A DNA stretch of 64,000 nt, from positions 8,308,001 to 8,372,000 of the forward strand of contig NZ_BAABKV010000001.1 of the NCBI RefSeq assembly GCF_039544005.1, read 5' to 3'. Shown one piece after another: positions 43,204 to 52,443 of the stretch (positions are counted from its first letter, which is position 1; each line of letters starts with the position of its first letter). The notes below the pieces were generated by a model that was not told the DNA's origin, did not search any database, and was given only the letters and a program-made list of their open reading frames with translations. Origin of the DNA: Kitasatospora paranensis (lineage in GTDB: Bacteria; Actinomycetota; Actinomycetes; Streptomycetales; Streptomycetaceae). The position numbers and the translations under genes were made by a program.

Positions 43204-45372
43204 GTGAACCACCCGGACACCTCCCTCGCGAAGCCCCCCACCCCGGAGCCGCCCGGTCCTCCGGCCCGCGCCGGCCTCCTGGGCCGCCTCGGCGCCTGGT
43301 CGGCCGGGCACTTCAAGGCCGTACTCGTGGGATGGCTGCTCGTCGTGATCGGCCTCGGCGCCTTCGCGCCCCAGGTCACCGGCGCCCTGTCCGGCGCCGG
43401 ATGGCAGGCCGACGGCTCGCAGTCGGTGACGGCCCGGCAACTGGCGGAGCAGCACTTCGCGGGCAACGCGTCCTCCGCCCTGCAGATCGTCGTCGCCGCC
43501 GACCGCCCGGTCACCGACCCCGCCGTCCAACAGGTCATCGCCAAGGCCGGAGCCACGGCCGCCGCCGACCCCCGGATCTCCACCGTCGTCCCGCCCCAGC
43601 CCGGCGCCACCATCAGCAAGGACGGCCGCACCGCCATCCTGCTCGCCGGCGCCAAGGCCAACCCCGACGACATGGTCCGCGCCGCCGACGACCTCAAAGG
43701 TCCGTTGAATGCACTCTCGAAGGACGGGATCAGCGTCCACGCCACCGGCGCGTCCGTCCTGTGGAGCGACTTCAACAAGGCCAACCACGACGCCATGATG
43801 AAGTCCGAGATCATGTCCTGGCCGGTCACCCTCGCCATCCTGGTCCTCGCCTTCGGCTCCCTGGTCGCCGCAGGCCTTCCCCTGCTGCTCACCATGGCGG
43901 GCCTCGCCGCCTCCGCCGGCTCCCTCGTCCTGATCAGCCATCTCTTCCCGGTCTCCATCTGGGCAATGAACTTCGCCATGATGTTCGCCCTCGCGCTCGG
44001 CATCGACTACGCCCTCTTCCTGGTCGTCCGCTTCCGCAGCGCACGGATGGGCAGGTCGCTCAGCAGCGCGGAGGCGGTCGCGGAGACCATGGACACCGCG
44101 GGCAAGGCCGTCCTGCTGTCCGGCGCGACCGTCCTGGTCAGCCTCTCCGCCGTCATGCTCGTGCCCTCCCCGGCGTTCCGGTCGATGGCCGGCGGCATCA
44201 TGCTCGCCGTCCTGTTCGTCCTCGCCGCCACCCTCACCCTGCTGCCCGCCGTTCTCGGCAGGCTCGGCCACCGCGTCGACGCCCTGGCCCTGCCCTGGGT
44301 GAAGTCCGGTGCACACCGCTCCTCACGCTTCGCCGCCTGGGGCGAGCGCCTGTGGAAGCACCCCTTCCGGTACGGCGCCGTGGCACTGGCCGTCCTGCTG
44401 GCCCTGGCCGCGCCGGTCATCGGCCTGCGGACCGCGATGCCGTCGATCACCGTCGTCCCCGCCCACGACAGCGCCCGTGCCGGCTACACCGCCGTCCAGC
44501 GGGCTTTCGGCGCCGGAGCCCCCGGCACTCTGCAGATCATCACCCCCAACGGGCAAGCCGCCTCGGTCGGCGCACAGATTGCCGCCACACCGGGCATTGC
44601 CGGCGTCATGCCCGCTCAGCCCTCCGCAGACGGATCCGGCTGGTCGATGATCCAGGCGGTGCCCTCCGTCGACCCCTCCAACCCGCAGCTCTCCTCCACC
44701 GTGCACACCCTGCGGGCCGAACTTCCGCACGACACCCTGGTGGGCGGCGCGGCGGTCGAGAACCTCGACCTCCAGCACCTGCTCACCCAGAAGACCCCAC
44801 TGGTCATCGGCGTCGTCATGGGCCTGGGCTTCCTGCTGCTGCTCGTCGCCCTGCGGGCCCCGCTGATCTCCGCCCTGGGCACCGCCGCCAGCCTGCTCTC
44901 CACCGGCGCCGCGTTCGGCGTCGCCCGGCTCGTCTTCCAGGACGGCCACGGCTCCGGCCTGCTCGGCTTCAAGCCCCAGGGGTTCCTGGACGGCTGGGCA
45001 CCGGTGTTCTTCTTCGCGATGATCTTCGCGATCGCCATGGACTACACGGTCTTTCTGCTCGCCTCCGCCAAGGAGCACTATGAGCGCAGCGGCGACCCGA
45101 AGGAGGCGATGGTCGGCTCCCTCGCCCACTCCGGCCGGGTGATCTTCGCGGCCGCCGGCGTCATGGTCGCGGTGTTCTTCACCTTCGCTGTCTCCGGGCC
45201 GCTCCCGCCCAAGGAGATGGGCATCGTCCTGGGCGTCGCCGTCCTCCTCGACGCCGCCCTCGTCCGTCTCGTCCTGCTCCCGGTCGTCCTTCGCCTGACC
45301 GGCCGCGCCGCCTGGCACACGCCGGCGTGGCTGGACCGGATCCTGCCGAGGATCTCCTTCTCGCACGGCTGA
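43204..45372 (+). CDS. MMPL/RND-family membrane transporter
   Basis: 722 residues, intact, with GTG after GGAG. Two halves each have one span, an exported loop, then five to six spans. The motifs GIDYALFLVVRFRSARMG in the first half and AMDYTVFLLASAKEHYE in the second are the MMPL signature with the proton-relay Asp-Tyr pair. The exported loops contain SALQIVVAADRPVTDPAVQ and APGTLQIITPNGQAAS. Family members export lipids, siderophores or drugs using proton motive force. A degenerate CstR-type site in front suggests it belongs to the sulfur-stress set. Confidence 0.85.
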   Translation: MNHPDTSLAKPPTPEPPGPPARAGLLGRLGAWSAGHFKAVLVGWLLVVIGLGAFAPQVTGALSGAGWQADGSQSVTARQLAEQHFAGNASSALQIVVAADRPVTDPAVQQVIAKAGATAAADPRISTVVPPQPGATISKDGRTAILLAGAKANPDDMVRAADDLKGPLNALSKDGISVHATGASVLWSDFNKANHDAMMKSEIMSWPVTLAILVLAFGSLVAAGLPLLLTMAGLAASAGSLVLISHLFPVSIWAMNFAMMFALALGIDYALFLVVRFRSARMGRSLSSAEAVAETMDTAGKAVLLSGATVLVSLSAVMLVPSPAFRSMAGGIMLAVLFVLAATLTLLPAVLGRLGHRVDALALPWVKSGAHRSSRFAAWGERLWKHPFRYGAVALAVLLALAAPVIGLRTAMPSITVVPAHDSARAGYTAVQRAFGAGAPGTLQIITPNGQAASVGAQIAATPGIAGVMPAQPSADGSGWSMIQAVPSVDPSNPQLSSTVHTLRAELPHDTLVGGAAVENLDLQHLLTQKTPLVIGVVMGLGFLLLLVALRAPLISALGTAASLLSTGAAFGVARLVFQDGHGSGLLGFKPQGFLDGWAPVFFFAMIFAIAMDYTVFLLASAKEHYERSGDPKEAMVGSLAHSGRVIFAAAGVMVAVFFTFAVSGPLPPKEMGIVLGVAVLLDAALVRLVLLPVVLRLTGRAAWHTPAWLDRILPRISFSHG

Positions 45373-45702
45373 GTCTCCCGACGGCCGGTGGCGGGGCTGC
45401 GGAACAGCGACCCCGCCGCCGGCGGTCCCCGCTGTCAGGTGGGACCGTTCGGGCCATCGATGGTCGGCCGGCAGGCGTGAGTGCGACCGTGGAGCTCCAC
45501 GCAGAGCGTTGCCGCGGTACTGCACGGACCATCGGGCACCCGTCGCCTGCTCGGCGGCGGCCCAGCAGTCCGTCCGGAACGCCTCCGCCCTCGGCCGCGT
45601 TCCGGTCACGGCCGGGACGGTCGACCCGGCCACCTCCGGCAGGCATCCGGTCGACGTGGATGCCGCCTGGCCGCGACCGGGTTGATCACCGACAGCGCGG
45701 GC

Positions 45703-47207
45703 TCAACCTGAGGGGCTCTGCGGGAGCAGGACGGTGACCGTGGTTCCGCTGGCCGGGTGGGCGCACTCGACGGCGGTCCACGCGTTGATGCGCTGGTGCG
45801 CGCCGTTGGAGCAGATCCGCAGTTCCCCGTGGTGGGTGCGGACGATGGTTTCGACCAGGGAGAGGCCCAGTCCGCTGCCGGGGGTCGTGCGGGCAGTGTC
45901 GGCGCGGCTGAAGCGCTCGGTGGCGTGTGGCAGGAAGGTCGGGTCCATGCCGGGGCCGCTGTCGTGCACGCTGACGACGGCCACGCGCTCGGTGGCATGC
46001 ACGTTCACGGTGACGGGTGTGGCGCCGTGCCGCACAGCGTTGTCCAGGAGGTTGGTGAACACCTGTGTCAGCCGGGCGGGGTCTCCGGCGACGGTCACCT
46101 CCGTGTCCGGGCCGACGCCCAGTGCAACGGCCGTGGTGGTGGCGCGGTAGCGGTCGGTGATCCCGGTCAGGAGGTCGCCGAGGTCGACCACCGCTGCGGT
46201 GGGGGGCCCCGAGGGCTGCACGCCGACCCTGAGAAGGGTGTCGGTCAGCGCGATGAGGTCGGCCGTGTCGGCGGCTGCGGCCCGGATCGTCGCCTGCAGT
46301 TGAGCTGGTGTGCGGGGGCGGCGCATGGCCAGTTCCAGCTCGGCGGAGAGCAGGGTGAGCGGGGTGCTCAGCTCGTGGCTGGCGTCCTGGACGAACCTGC
46401 GCTCGCGTTCGAGGGCGGATTCCAGTGCGGCGAGCATGTCGTTGAGCGTGTGGCCGAGGCGGGTCACCTCGTCGTGCGGTGCCTCGGGCACCGCCAGGCG
46501 GACCCCGGTGGCGCCCTCGGCGATCCGGGCGGCTTCGGCCCGGTAGCGCTCCACCGGCCTCAGCGCCGCCGATGCGAGCCGGTAGCCGACCAACGAGGCG
46601 ACGATCAGTGCGGCCAGATTGGCCAGCGCGAGCTGGCCGATCAGTTCGCGCAGGGCTTCGTCGCGCTGGTCCAGACGGACCGCGACGACGACGACCGCAG
46701 GCGCCGCGGCCGGCTCACCCGAGCCGGGGGCGATCGGCACCGCGTACAGGCGCAGTCGCCCGGTGCTGATGGGCAGCAGGGCCCCGCGGTCCACACGCAG
46801 TGGCCGGCGCAGGGCGGAGGCGAGCTCGGCGGGGTGCAGCAAGGATCCGTCGGCGCTGCCCGCGCTGCGCTCGAGGACGTGGCTGCCCGGGCCGATGACC
46901 TGGTAGACCGTGCCCGGGAACACGAGCGCGGGCAGGCCGGTCTGGTGCGGCGCGCGGACGTCGGCGGTGACCTGTGCGGACTGCGCGACGAGGTCCTCGT
47001 TGAGGCGCAGGTCCAGGGCGTACTGCACCCGCAGGTAGACGAATGCCCCGGCCGCGGTCAGCACCAGGACGATCGCGGCCTCGAATCCGGCCACCAGTCG
47101 GACCCGCAGCGGCAGTCGCCGCCAGGTGGCGCGGAGCCGGCGGGAGGAGCCGGGCCGGTCGTGCGGGGACCGACGCCGCCTGCGGAACGGGGGAGCGCGT
47201 CAGCCAC
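45703..47207 (-). CDS. Sensor histidine kinase, start uncertain
   Basis: The well-supported part is 463 residues (from codon 47094): a first span (AAIVLVLTAAGAFVYLRVQY), an exported sensor of about 110 residues, a second span (LALANLAALIVASLVGYRL), a HAMP-like linker, the H-box FVQDASHELSTPLTLLSAEL and the ATPase domain (NLLDNAVRHG, DSGPGMD, GSGLGLSLV). No start is good in this frame. GTG 47207 overlaps the regulator's stop and reaches this frame after one added C in a CCCCC run, giving a normal basic N-terminus. It pairs with the response regulator just upstream. Confidence 0.8.
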
Positions 47208-47877
47208 CGTTGGGGTCCAGGCGGTAGCCGGCGCCGCGCAGGGTCTCGATCGCGCGCCGCCCGAACGGCTTGTCGACCTTGGCTCGCAGGCCCGCGATGT
47301 GGACGTCGATGACGTTGGAGCGCAGATCGGTCTCCCCGTCCCAGACCTCGTCGAGGATGTGATAGCGGGTGACGCAGTGGCCGGCCCGGCTGAGCATCAG
47401 GGCCAGGATGTCGAACTCCCGGGCGGACAGCTCAATCTCGACTCCGCCGCGGAACGCCCGCCGCCGCCCCCGGTCCACGAGCAGGTCCCCGGCACGCAGC
47501 TCGCCGGCACCGGTGTCCGCCGTGCGCCGGTTCAGCGCTCGCAGCCGCGCCAGCAGCTCGTCGAAGGAGAAGGGCTTGGGCAGGTAGTCGTCCGCGCCGG
47601 CATCCAGGCCGGCGACCCGGTCGCGTACGTCCCCCAGCGCCGTCAGCATCAGCACGGGGACGGTGCTGCCCCGGCCGCGCAGTTCCGTGCAGACGGCGAC
47701 GCCGTCCAGGCCGGGCAGCAGCCGGTCGAGCACCACGCAGTCGTAGCCGCCGCCCAGGGCCGCCCGCAGTCCCTCGGGACCGCTGTGCCGCACGTCGACG
47801 TCGTGCCCGGCCTCACTCAGACCCCGGGCCAGCAGCCCGGCCAGGCGACGCTCGTCCTCGACCACGAGAACCCGCAA
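47200..47877 (-). CDS. OmpR-type response regulator
   Basis: 225 residues from TTG 47877, with GGGGAG eight bases upstream. The receiver domain has phosphoacceptor Asp51 (DCVVLDRLLPGLDG), the conserved Thr in LMLTALGD and Lys in YLPKPFSFDEL. The C-terminal winged helix has ELSAREFDILALMLSRAG and RSNVIDVHIAGLRAKVD. It is divergent from an ABC exporter operon with a 168-base gap, so it probably activates or represses that operon in answer to a surface signal. Confidence 0.9.
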   Translation of the reverse strand: MRVLVVEDERRLAGLLARGLSEAGHDVDVRHSGPEGLRAALGGGYDCVVLDRLLPGLDGVAVCTELRGRGSTVPVLMLTALGDVRDRVAGLDAGADDYLPKPFSFDELLARLRALNRRTADTGAGELRAGDLLVDRGRRRAFRGGVEIELSAREFDILALMLSRAGHCVTRYHILDEVWDGETDLRSNVIDVHIAGLRAKVDKPFGRRAIETLRGAGYRLDPNGG

Positions 47878-48045
47878 GGACCGCTCCCCTCCGCGAAGCT
47901 CCGGCGCGGTCGACCGACCGGGCGCAGGTCATTCAATCACCCGATTGCGCCCCTCCCGGGCCACTGCTCCGGCCCGGATACGCGGCTGCCAGGGTGCCGG
48001 CGGGCTTCATCGCAGCTTCATGTGGGATCTCTAGCGTCCGGGCCC

Positions 48046-49005
48046 ATGAGCGAACCACTGGCGGTCCATGCCGTCGACCTCACCAAAACCTACGGTCCGC
48101 TGACGGCCGTCGATTCCATCACCGTCCAGGTCGCCCAAGGCGAGGTCTACGGTGTCCTGGGCCCCAACGGCGCGGGCAAGACCACGTTCCTGCGCATGCT
48201 GTTCGGACTCGTCCGACCCGACAGCGGCACCTTGGAGGTCTTCGGCCGGTCCTGGCAGCGCGACGGCGTCGGCGTGCTGGACGGGGTCGCCGGGTTCATC
48301 GAGAGCCCCAAGTTCTACCCCGGGCTGACCGGCCGCAGGAACCTGCAGCTCCTCGCGGGCCTCGACGGCGCAGGCACCGACCGCATCGACGAGGTCCTGG
48401 ACATCGTCGACCTCGCCGACCGGCACGGCGACAAGGTCGGCGGCTACTCGTTCGGCATGCGCCAGCGCCTCGGCGTCGCCGCGTCCCTGCTGCGCGACCC
48501 CAGGCTCCTCGTCCTGGACGAGCCCGCCAACGGCCTGGACCCGGCGGGCATCCGCGACATGCGCGCCTTGGTCAAGCGGCTGGCGGACAGCGGTCTGACC
48601 GTCCTCCTCAGCAGCCACGACATGGGCGAGGTCGAGCAGATCTGCGACGACGTCACCATCATGCGCACCGGGTCGGTCGTGTACCACGGCCCCATCGCCG
48701 CGCTGCGTGAACAGGCGCCCGCCCAGGCGCACCGGATCACCACCACCGACAACGCCGCCGCAGAGCTCCTCGCCCGGGCCCAGGGTCTCGAAGTCGCCCG
48801 CGTCGAGGACGCGCTGGCCGTGCGCGGCTCCCAGGAGCGCATCGACGCCCTGGTGGCCGCACTGGTCGGCGCCGGCATCGCCCTGCGCGGCCTGAGCCTG
48901 GACGAAGCGCCCCTGGAAGCGCTGTTCTTCATGCTCACCGAGTCGGCACCGCCCACCCCCATCCGCGAGCTCGACACCCCAGCCACCAGCGGAGCGCACC
49001 AGTGA
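48046..49005 (+). CDS. ABC transporter ATP-binding protein
   Basis: 319 residues. Walker A is GPNGAGKTTFLRM; the signature is YSFGMRQRLGVAASLL; Walker B is LLVLDEPANGLDPAG; the switch His is in LSSHDMGEV. The C-terminal 80 residues form an accessory domain seen in DrrA/BcrA-type ATPases. ATG 48046 follows a TAGCGT hexamer by eight bases and may be leaderless. With the permease (four-base overlap) it makes an exporter of the lantibiotic/drug type, facing the two-component genes. Confidence 0.9.
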   Translation: MSEPLAVHAVDLTKTYGPLTAVDSITVQVAQGEVYGVLGPNGAGKTTFLRMLFGLVRPDSGTLEVFGRSWQRDGVGVLDGVAGFIESPKFYPGLTGRRNLQLLAGLDGAGTDRIDEVLDIVDLADRHGDKVGGYSFGMRQRLGVAASLLRDPRLLVLDEPANGLDPAGIRDMRALVKRLADSGLTVLLSSHDMGEVEQICDDVTIMRTGSVVYHGPIAALREQAPAQAHRITTTDNAAAELLARAQGLEVARVEDALAVRGSQERIDALVAALVGAGIALRGLSLDEAPLEALFFMLTESAPPTPIRELDTPATSGAHQ

Positions 49006-49886
49006 CCGTCCCCGCCACCATCCCCGCCGCCACCCACCCGTCCGGCGCAGCGTCACCCGCGCAGACCCGACGTCCGGGCACCGGAACCGCCTTGCGCTGG
49101 GAAATGGCGAAACTCGCGGCCCAGGCTCGCAGCCGTTACACCCTGCTGGGCTGCGCCCTCGCGCCGATCGCCATCGTGCTGGTCTTCAACGGCCAGCAGC
49201 AGACACCCAGCGACACCATCTACGGCAGGCAGATCCACACCAGTGGCTTCGCGATGCCGCTGTTCATCCTCGCCTTCGCCGCCCAGTGGATCTTCCCGCT
49301 GCTGGCCTCCGTCGTCGCCGGCGACATCTTCGCCAACGAGGACCAGCACGGCACCTGGAAGACCATCCTGACCCGCTCGGTCAGCCGCGGCCAGGTCTTC
49401 CGGGCCAAGACCGCGACCGCCACGCTGTTCACCGTCCTCGCGACAGCCGTTCTCGCCGTCAGCACCGTCGGCACCAGCATGCTGCTCATCGGGACCCAGC
49501 CGCTGACGGGACTCACCGGGCAGCTCATCGGATCCGGCGACGCCCTCATGCTGGTCCTCGCCAGCTGGGCGAGCGTCCTGCCCGCCATGGTCGGCTTCAC
49601 CGCACTGGCCATCCTGGTGTCGGTCAAGACCCGCAACCCAGCGGCCGGCGTCGCCGCCCCCGTCGTTCTCGGGTTGATCATGACGCTGCTCGGAAGCATC
49701 GGCGGAATCGACCTGCTGCGCCGCTTCCTGCTGAGCACACCGCTGGAGTCCTGGTACGGGCTGCTCACCCAGCAGCACTTCTACGGGCCGCTCACCTTCG
49801 GCCTGGCCGTCAGCGCCGGATGGACCGTCATCTGCCTGACCGTCGCCTACTTCTCGCTGCAGCGCCGCGACATCACCGGAGGCTGA
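49002..49886 (+). CDS. ABC-2-type permease
   Basis: 294 residues, start GTG overlapping the ATPase stop. Six membrane spans: one near residue 45-65 (YTLLGCALAPIAIVLVFNG), then a loop with FANEDQHGTWKTILTRSVSR typical of ABC-2 proteins, then spans at about 135, 175, 215 and 270. The N-terminal 30 residues are Pro/Thr-rich. It works with the preceding ATPase; the substrate may be a peptide antibiotic, lipid or similar. Confidence 0.85.
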   Translation: MTVPATIPAATHPSGAASPAQTRRPGTGTALRWEMAKLAAQARSRYTLLGCALAPIAIVLVFNGQQQTPSDTIYGRQIHTSGFAMPLFILAFAAQWIFPLLASVVAGDIFANEDQHGTWKTILTRSVSRGQVFRAKTATATLFTVLATAVLAVSTVGTSMLLIGTQPLTGLTGQLIGSGDALMLVLASWASVLPAMVGFTALAILVSVKTRNPAAGVAAPVVLGLIMTLLGSIGGIDLLRRFLLSTPLESWYGLLTQQHFYGPLTFGLAVSAGWTVICLTVAYFSLQRRDITGG

Positions 49887-49890
49887 CCCC

Positions 49891-50352
49891 ATGAACCGCA
49901 CCCGCCTGATCATCCGCGGCGCGACCCTCGCCGCCGCGGCGGCCGCCGTCGCCGCGACCGCCGCCCTCAGCAGCACCCAGGACGTCACCAGGTTCCGCGT
50001 CGAGCACTCACTCGCCGCGACGTTCGCGAACCTCTACGTCCAGCAGGCCGCCATCCTGGGCGTCCCCGGCATCACCGACGGCGGCATCGCCGCATCCGCA
50101 ACCTGCGACCGCGGCGGCCCGAAGGTCGCGGACGTCGGCCCGGGCGCCGACTGGATCTGCATGGTGACCTTCCACGACGAGCACCACCAGGTCCAGACCG
50201 GCAAGTTCGAACTGCAGGTCAAGGCGAACTCCACCTACGTCGCCGGAGGCCCGTCCAAGCTCGTAGGCCTGGCCACCATCACCGACCGGACCGGACGCGA
50301 CGTCCCCAACCCGGTGTTCGAATTCGACGGCGCCTTCGACCCGAACAACTGA
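49891..50352 (+). CDS. Exported protein of the ABC operon
   Basis: 153 residues; the ATG follows GGAGG and is four bases after the permease stop. An N-terminal signal anchor (LIIRGATLAAAAAAVAATAA) leads to an exported domain of about 115 residues with two Cys (SATCDRGG and DWICMVTF) that may form a disulfide. The later part is beta-rich (KFELQVKANSTYVAGGPSKL). No family is known. Its position suggests an accessory or sensor subunit of the exporter. Confidence 0.7.
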   Translation: MNRTRLIIRGATLAAAAAAVAATAALSSTQDVTRFRVEHSLAATFANLYVQQAAILGVPGITDGGIAASATCDRGGPKVADVGPGADWICMVTFHDEHHQVQTGKFELQVKANSTYVAGGPSKLVGLATITDRTGRDVPNPVFEFDGAFDPNN

Positions 50353-50468
50353 CATCCGGCACAAATGCATGCCTGCGCCCGGTGCGGCACCCGCCGTACC
50401 GGGCGCAGCGGCGAGGGCCGGTGACCGCGCCGACGTCGGTGAGCACGGTCCTGGGCGAGGTCCCGTTG

Positions 50469-50727
50469 CGGAATTGCCCGAGCCGTGATCTACCGGGTCG
50501 TGTTTCTCGCAGCCGAAGTGCTCCGCCATCTCGGCTTCCAGCGCAACCGCTCGACGCTCTCGCCGACCGACACCTCCCCGGCCGCTGCAGCAGTAGCCGG
50601 CACCGCTTTCTCCGTCATGACTCGTCCGTTCCGCCTGGCCCGAGGCCCGAGGCCCGAGGCCGAGCCTCCGGCCAGACCGTCACATCACGGACTTTCACGA
50701 TCTTTCAGACACCTCCGCGGAGTCGCG
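50469..50727 (-). mobile_element. IS256-family left-end remnant, inverted relative to 37717
   Basis: On the minus strand, an ATG near 50619 begins MTEKAVPATAAAAGEVSVGE, close to the 37809 protein. After an internal deletion it continues as MAEHFGCEKHDPVDHGSGNS, the IS256 sequence lost in the other copy. The leader (tgtctgaaagatcgtgaaag, about 50704-50723) is also shared. Two partial copies in opposite orientation therefore bracket about 12.4 kb. Confidence 0.65.
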
Positions 50728-50824
50728 TTCAGGACGGGCATGTGCGCGACCGCATGCAAGTCGAGGGGTCTGTCGAAAGCTCAGCCGTCCTGGAAAGGCG
50801 CGGGGGTCACCGCTCGGAGGGGGT

Positions 50825-50950
50825 TCAGAGCGCGATGGCGCCGTCGGCGAGCAGGAGGGCGCCGATCAGGGCGAGGACGAGGGAGGTCACGGCGGCGTTG
50901 GTGGTCTCCAGCCAGGTGCGGGCGCTGCCGAGCGGTGCGGGGATCCGCGT
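50825..50950 (-). pseudogene. GAP/SfLAP-family C-terminal remnant
   Basis: The last 40 codons read GSARTWLETTNAAVTSLVLA then LIGALLLADGAIAL before a stop, which is the final span of GAP (SfLAP) membrane proteins (…WLxxNNAxVMAVLLLVxGxxLIGDGI). Everything N-terminal is missing, replaced by the glycosyltransferase remnant on the other strand. Confidence 0.45.
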
Positions 50951-50984
50951 CCCCAGGGCGAGGTGGAGCAGGAGACCGCGCCGG

Positions 50985-51501
50985 ATGCCGCCGACCTCGA
51001 TCCGGCCTGGCGGGCCGTCGTCGACCGGCTGACCGCCGGTGGTCGGCCGCTCGTCCTGGTCGCGCTCGGCACCTTCCTGTCGGCCCGACACGATGTCCTG
51101 CGGGTCGCCGTCGAGGGGATCCTCCAGCACACCGACGCATCCGTGATCGTGGCGGCGGGGGAGCGGGTCACCGACCTCAGCCAGGAGCCGGTGCCCGGCA
51201 GCGCTCCGGCCGACCGGATCCACGTTACGGACGTCGTCCCGCCGGTGTACCCGCGCTCCTCCTGCCCTTCTCCAGCGACCAGTTCGCCATCGCCCACGAT
51301 GCCGAGCGCGCCGGTGTCGGCCGCAGCCTCGATCCCAACATCCTCGACGCGCCGTCCGCCGGTGCCGCCGTCCGGGCGCTGCTGGCCGGGAGCCGCACGC
51401 AAAGCGACGCCCTGCGCGACGAAGTCCGGGCCCGCGGCCCGCACTGGGCCGCCACAGAACTGCTCCGGCTCGTGCCCGACCGCCCCATGCCCGCAAGCTG
51501 A
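50985..51501 (+). pseudogene. MGT-type glycosyltransferase remnant with internal deletion
   Basis: DPAWRAVVDRLTAGGRPLVL then VALGTFLSARHDVLRVAVEG matches the start of the nucleotide-sugar domain of macrolide-type UDP-glycosyltransferases. In the next frame GVPALLLPFSSDQFAIAHDA then ERAGVGRSLDPN continues it. Between the two, the HGGxNTVTEAL donor-binding block is deleted, and the acceptor domain upstream is gone. Confidence 0.6.
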
Positions 51502-51701
51502 CCCGTCCCCGACCCGGCAGTCGGGCTGTGCAGGCACAGCGTCCTCACGATGTCCCGGTCCATGATCGCAACGGACGCCGATCCTGACCCAGCCCCTGTA
51601 CTCGCGAACGCCCTGTCACACCAGCCAGGGCCCGCCGATCTCGAACAGTGCGGCGGCAGCGAACAGGGCGGTGGAGCGGACGGCGGTCCTGAACGCGGAC
51701 C

Positions 51702-52016
51702 CTACCGGTGGGCCGACGGGGTGATCTCCAGCGAGTCCGGGCTGCCCGGGCAGCGGCACCCGCCGCCTCCGCAGGCCGAAGAGCCGCAGCCGTGGGCGGC
51801 CCGGCGGCGGGTCATCCACCGGGTGCCGGCCGCGAGCACCGCCAGGGCGGCGGCGAGGGCGGGCAGCCGGCCGACCACCACCCCGGCTCCGGCCCCGACG
51901 ACTCCAGCGGCGATCAGGGCGGGCAGCGCGCAGCATGCCACGCAGGCCAGGGCGGCGAGGGCGCCCAGAACCTTGGGGGTGCGGGTGGTTGGCCGGTCAG
52001 CAGCAGGGGCCGGCAT
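51702..52016 (-). CDS. Small MerC/MerT-like membrane protein
   Basis: 104 residues. Two or three spans in the first 65 residues with a Cys cluster in the first (VLGALAALACVACCALPALI), then ARAAHGCGSSACGGGGCRCPG, a Cys-rich cytoplasmic tail. The Cys pair inside a span resembles mercury uptake proteins of the MerT/MerC kind. The start overlaps the MerR gene's stop by 20 bases, so it is the last gene of a three-gene metal-response operon. The metal is not certain. Confidence 0.6.
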   Translation of the reverse strand: MPAPAADRPTTRTPKVLGALAALACVACCALPALIAAGVVGAGAGVVVGRLPALAAALAVLAAGTRWMTRRRAAHGCGSSACGGGGCRCPGSPDSLEITPSAHR

Positions 52017-52443
52017 GGCGGGTCTCCTCGGCGAGGTCGGTGAAGGGGATGGGGCAGCACGGGCTGCCGGCGCACCGGGTGAGGTCGTCGCAGCCGGCGT
52101 CCAAGGCGGTGGTCAGGGTTTCGCGGATGGTGGTCAGGTCGGCGATCCTCTGCTCGACCTCGGCGAGTTTGGCCCGGGCGCGTTCCTGGAGGCCGGGGAC
52201 GGTGCGGCCGTGGCGGTGGCGGCCGCTCTCCAGCAGTTCGGCAACTTCGTCCAGGGTGAAGCCGAGGCGCTGGGCGGCCTTGATGACGCGCAGCACGGTG
52301 ACGGCCTGGTCGTCGTAGAGGCGGTGGCCGCCCGGGCTGCGGTCGGGTTCCGGGAGCAGGCCGCGGCGTTCGTAGTAGCGCAGGGTCTGGGTGTTCACCC
52401 CGGCGGCCTCGGCGACCTGCGAGGTGCGCAGGTGCTCGCTCAC
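51997..52443 (-). CDS. MerR-family metal-responsive regulator
   Basis: 148 residues. The DNA-binding part is canonical (LRTSQVAEAAGVNTQTLRYY then ERRGLLPEPDRSPGGHRLYD), followed by the dimer helix. The metal loop has Cys118, Cys124, Cys129 and Cys130 (GCDDLTRCAGSPCCPIPF), plus a terminal Cys pair. Classical mercury MerR uses Cys82, 117 and 126; no Cys equivalent to 82 is seen, so mercury, another soft metal or organic form are all possible. Its start overlaps the previous gene by four bases. Confidence 0.8.
   Translation of the reverse strand: MSEHLRTSQVAEAAGVNTQTLRYYERRGLLPEPDRSPGGHRLYDDQAVTVLRVIKAAQRLGFTLDEVAELLESGRHRHGRTVPGLQERARAKLAEVEQRIADLTTIRETLTTALDAGCDDLTRCAGSPCCPIPFTDLAEETRHAGPCC

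Noticed and set aside
45757..49005. A very long open frame covering the histidine kinase, response regulator and ABC ATPase region
   Set aside because: Its first 760 codons are antisense to clear two-component genes and have unnatural composition. Only the last 319 codons are the real ATPase gene.
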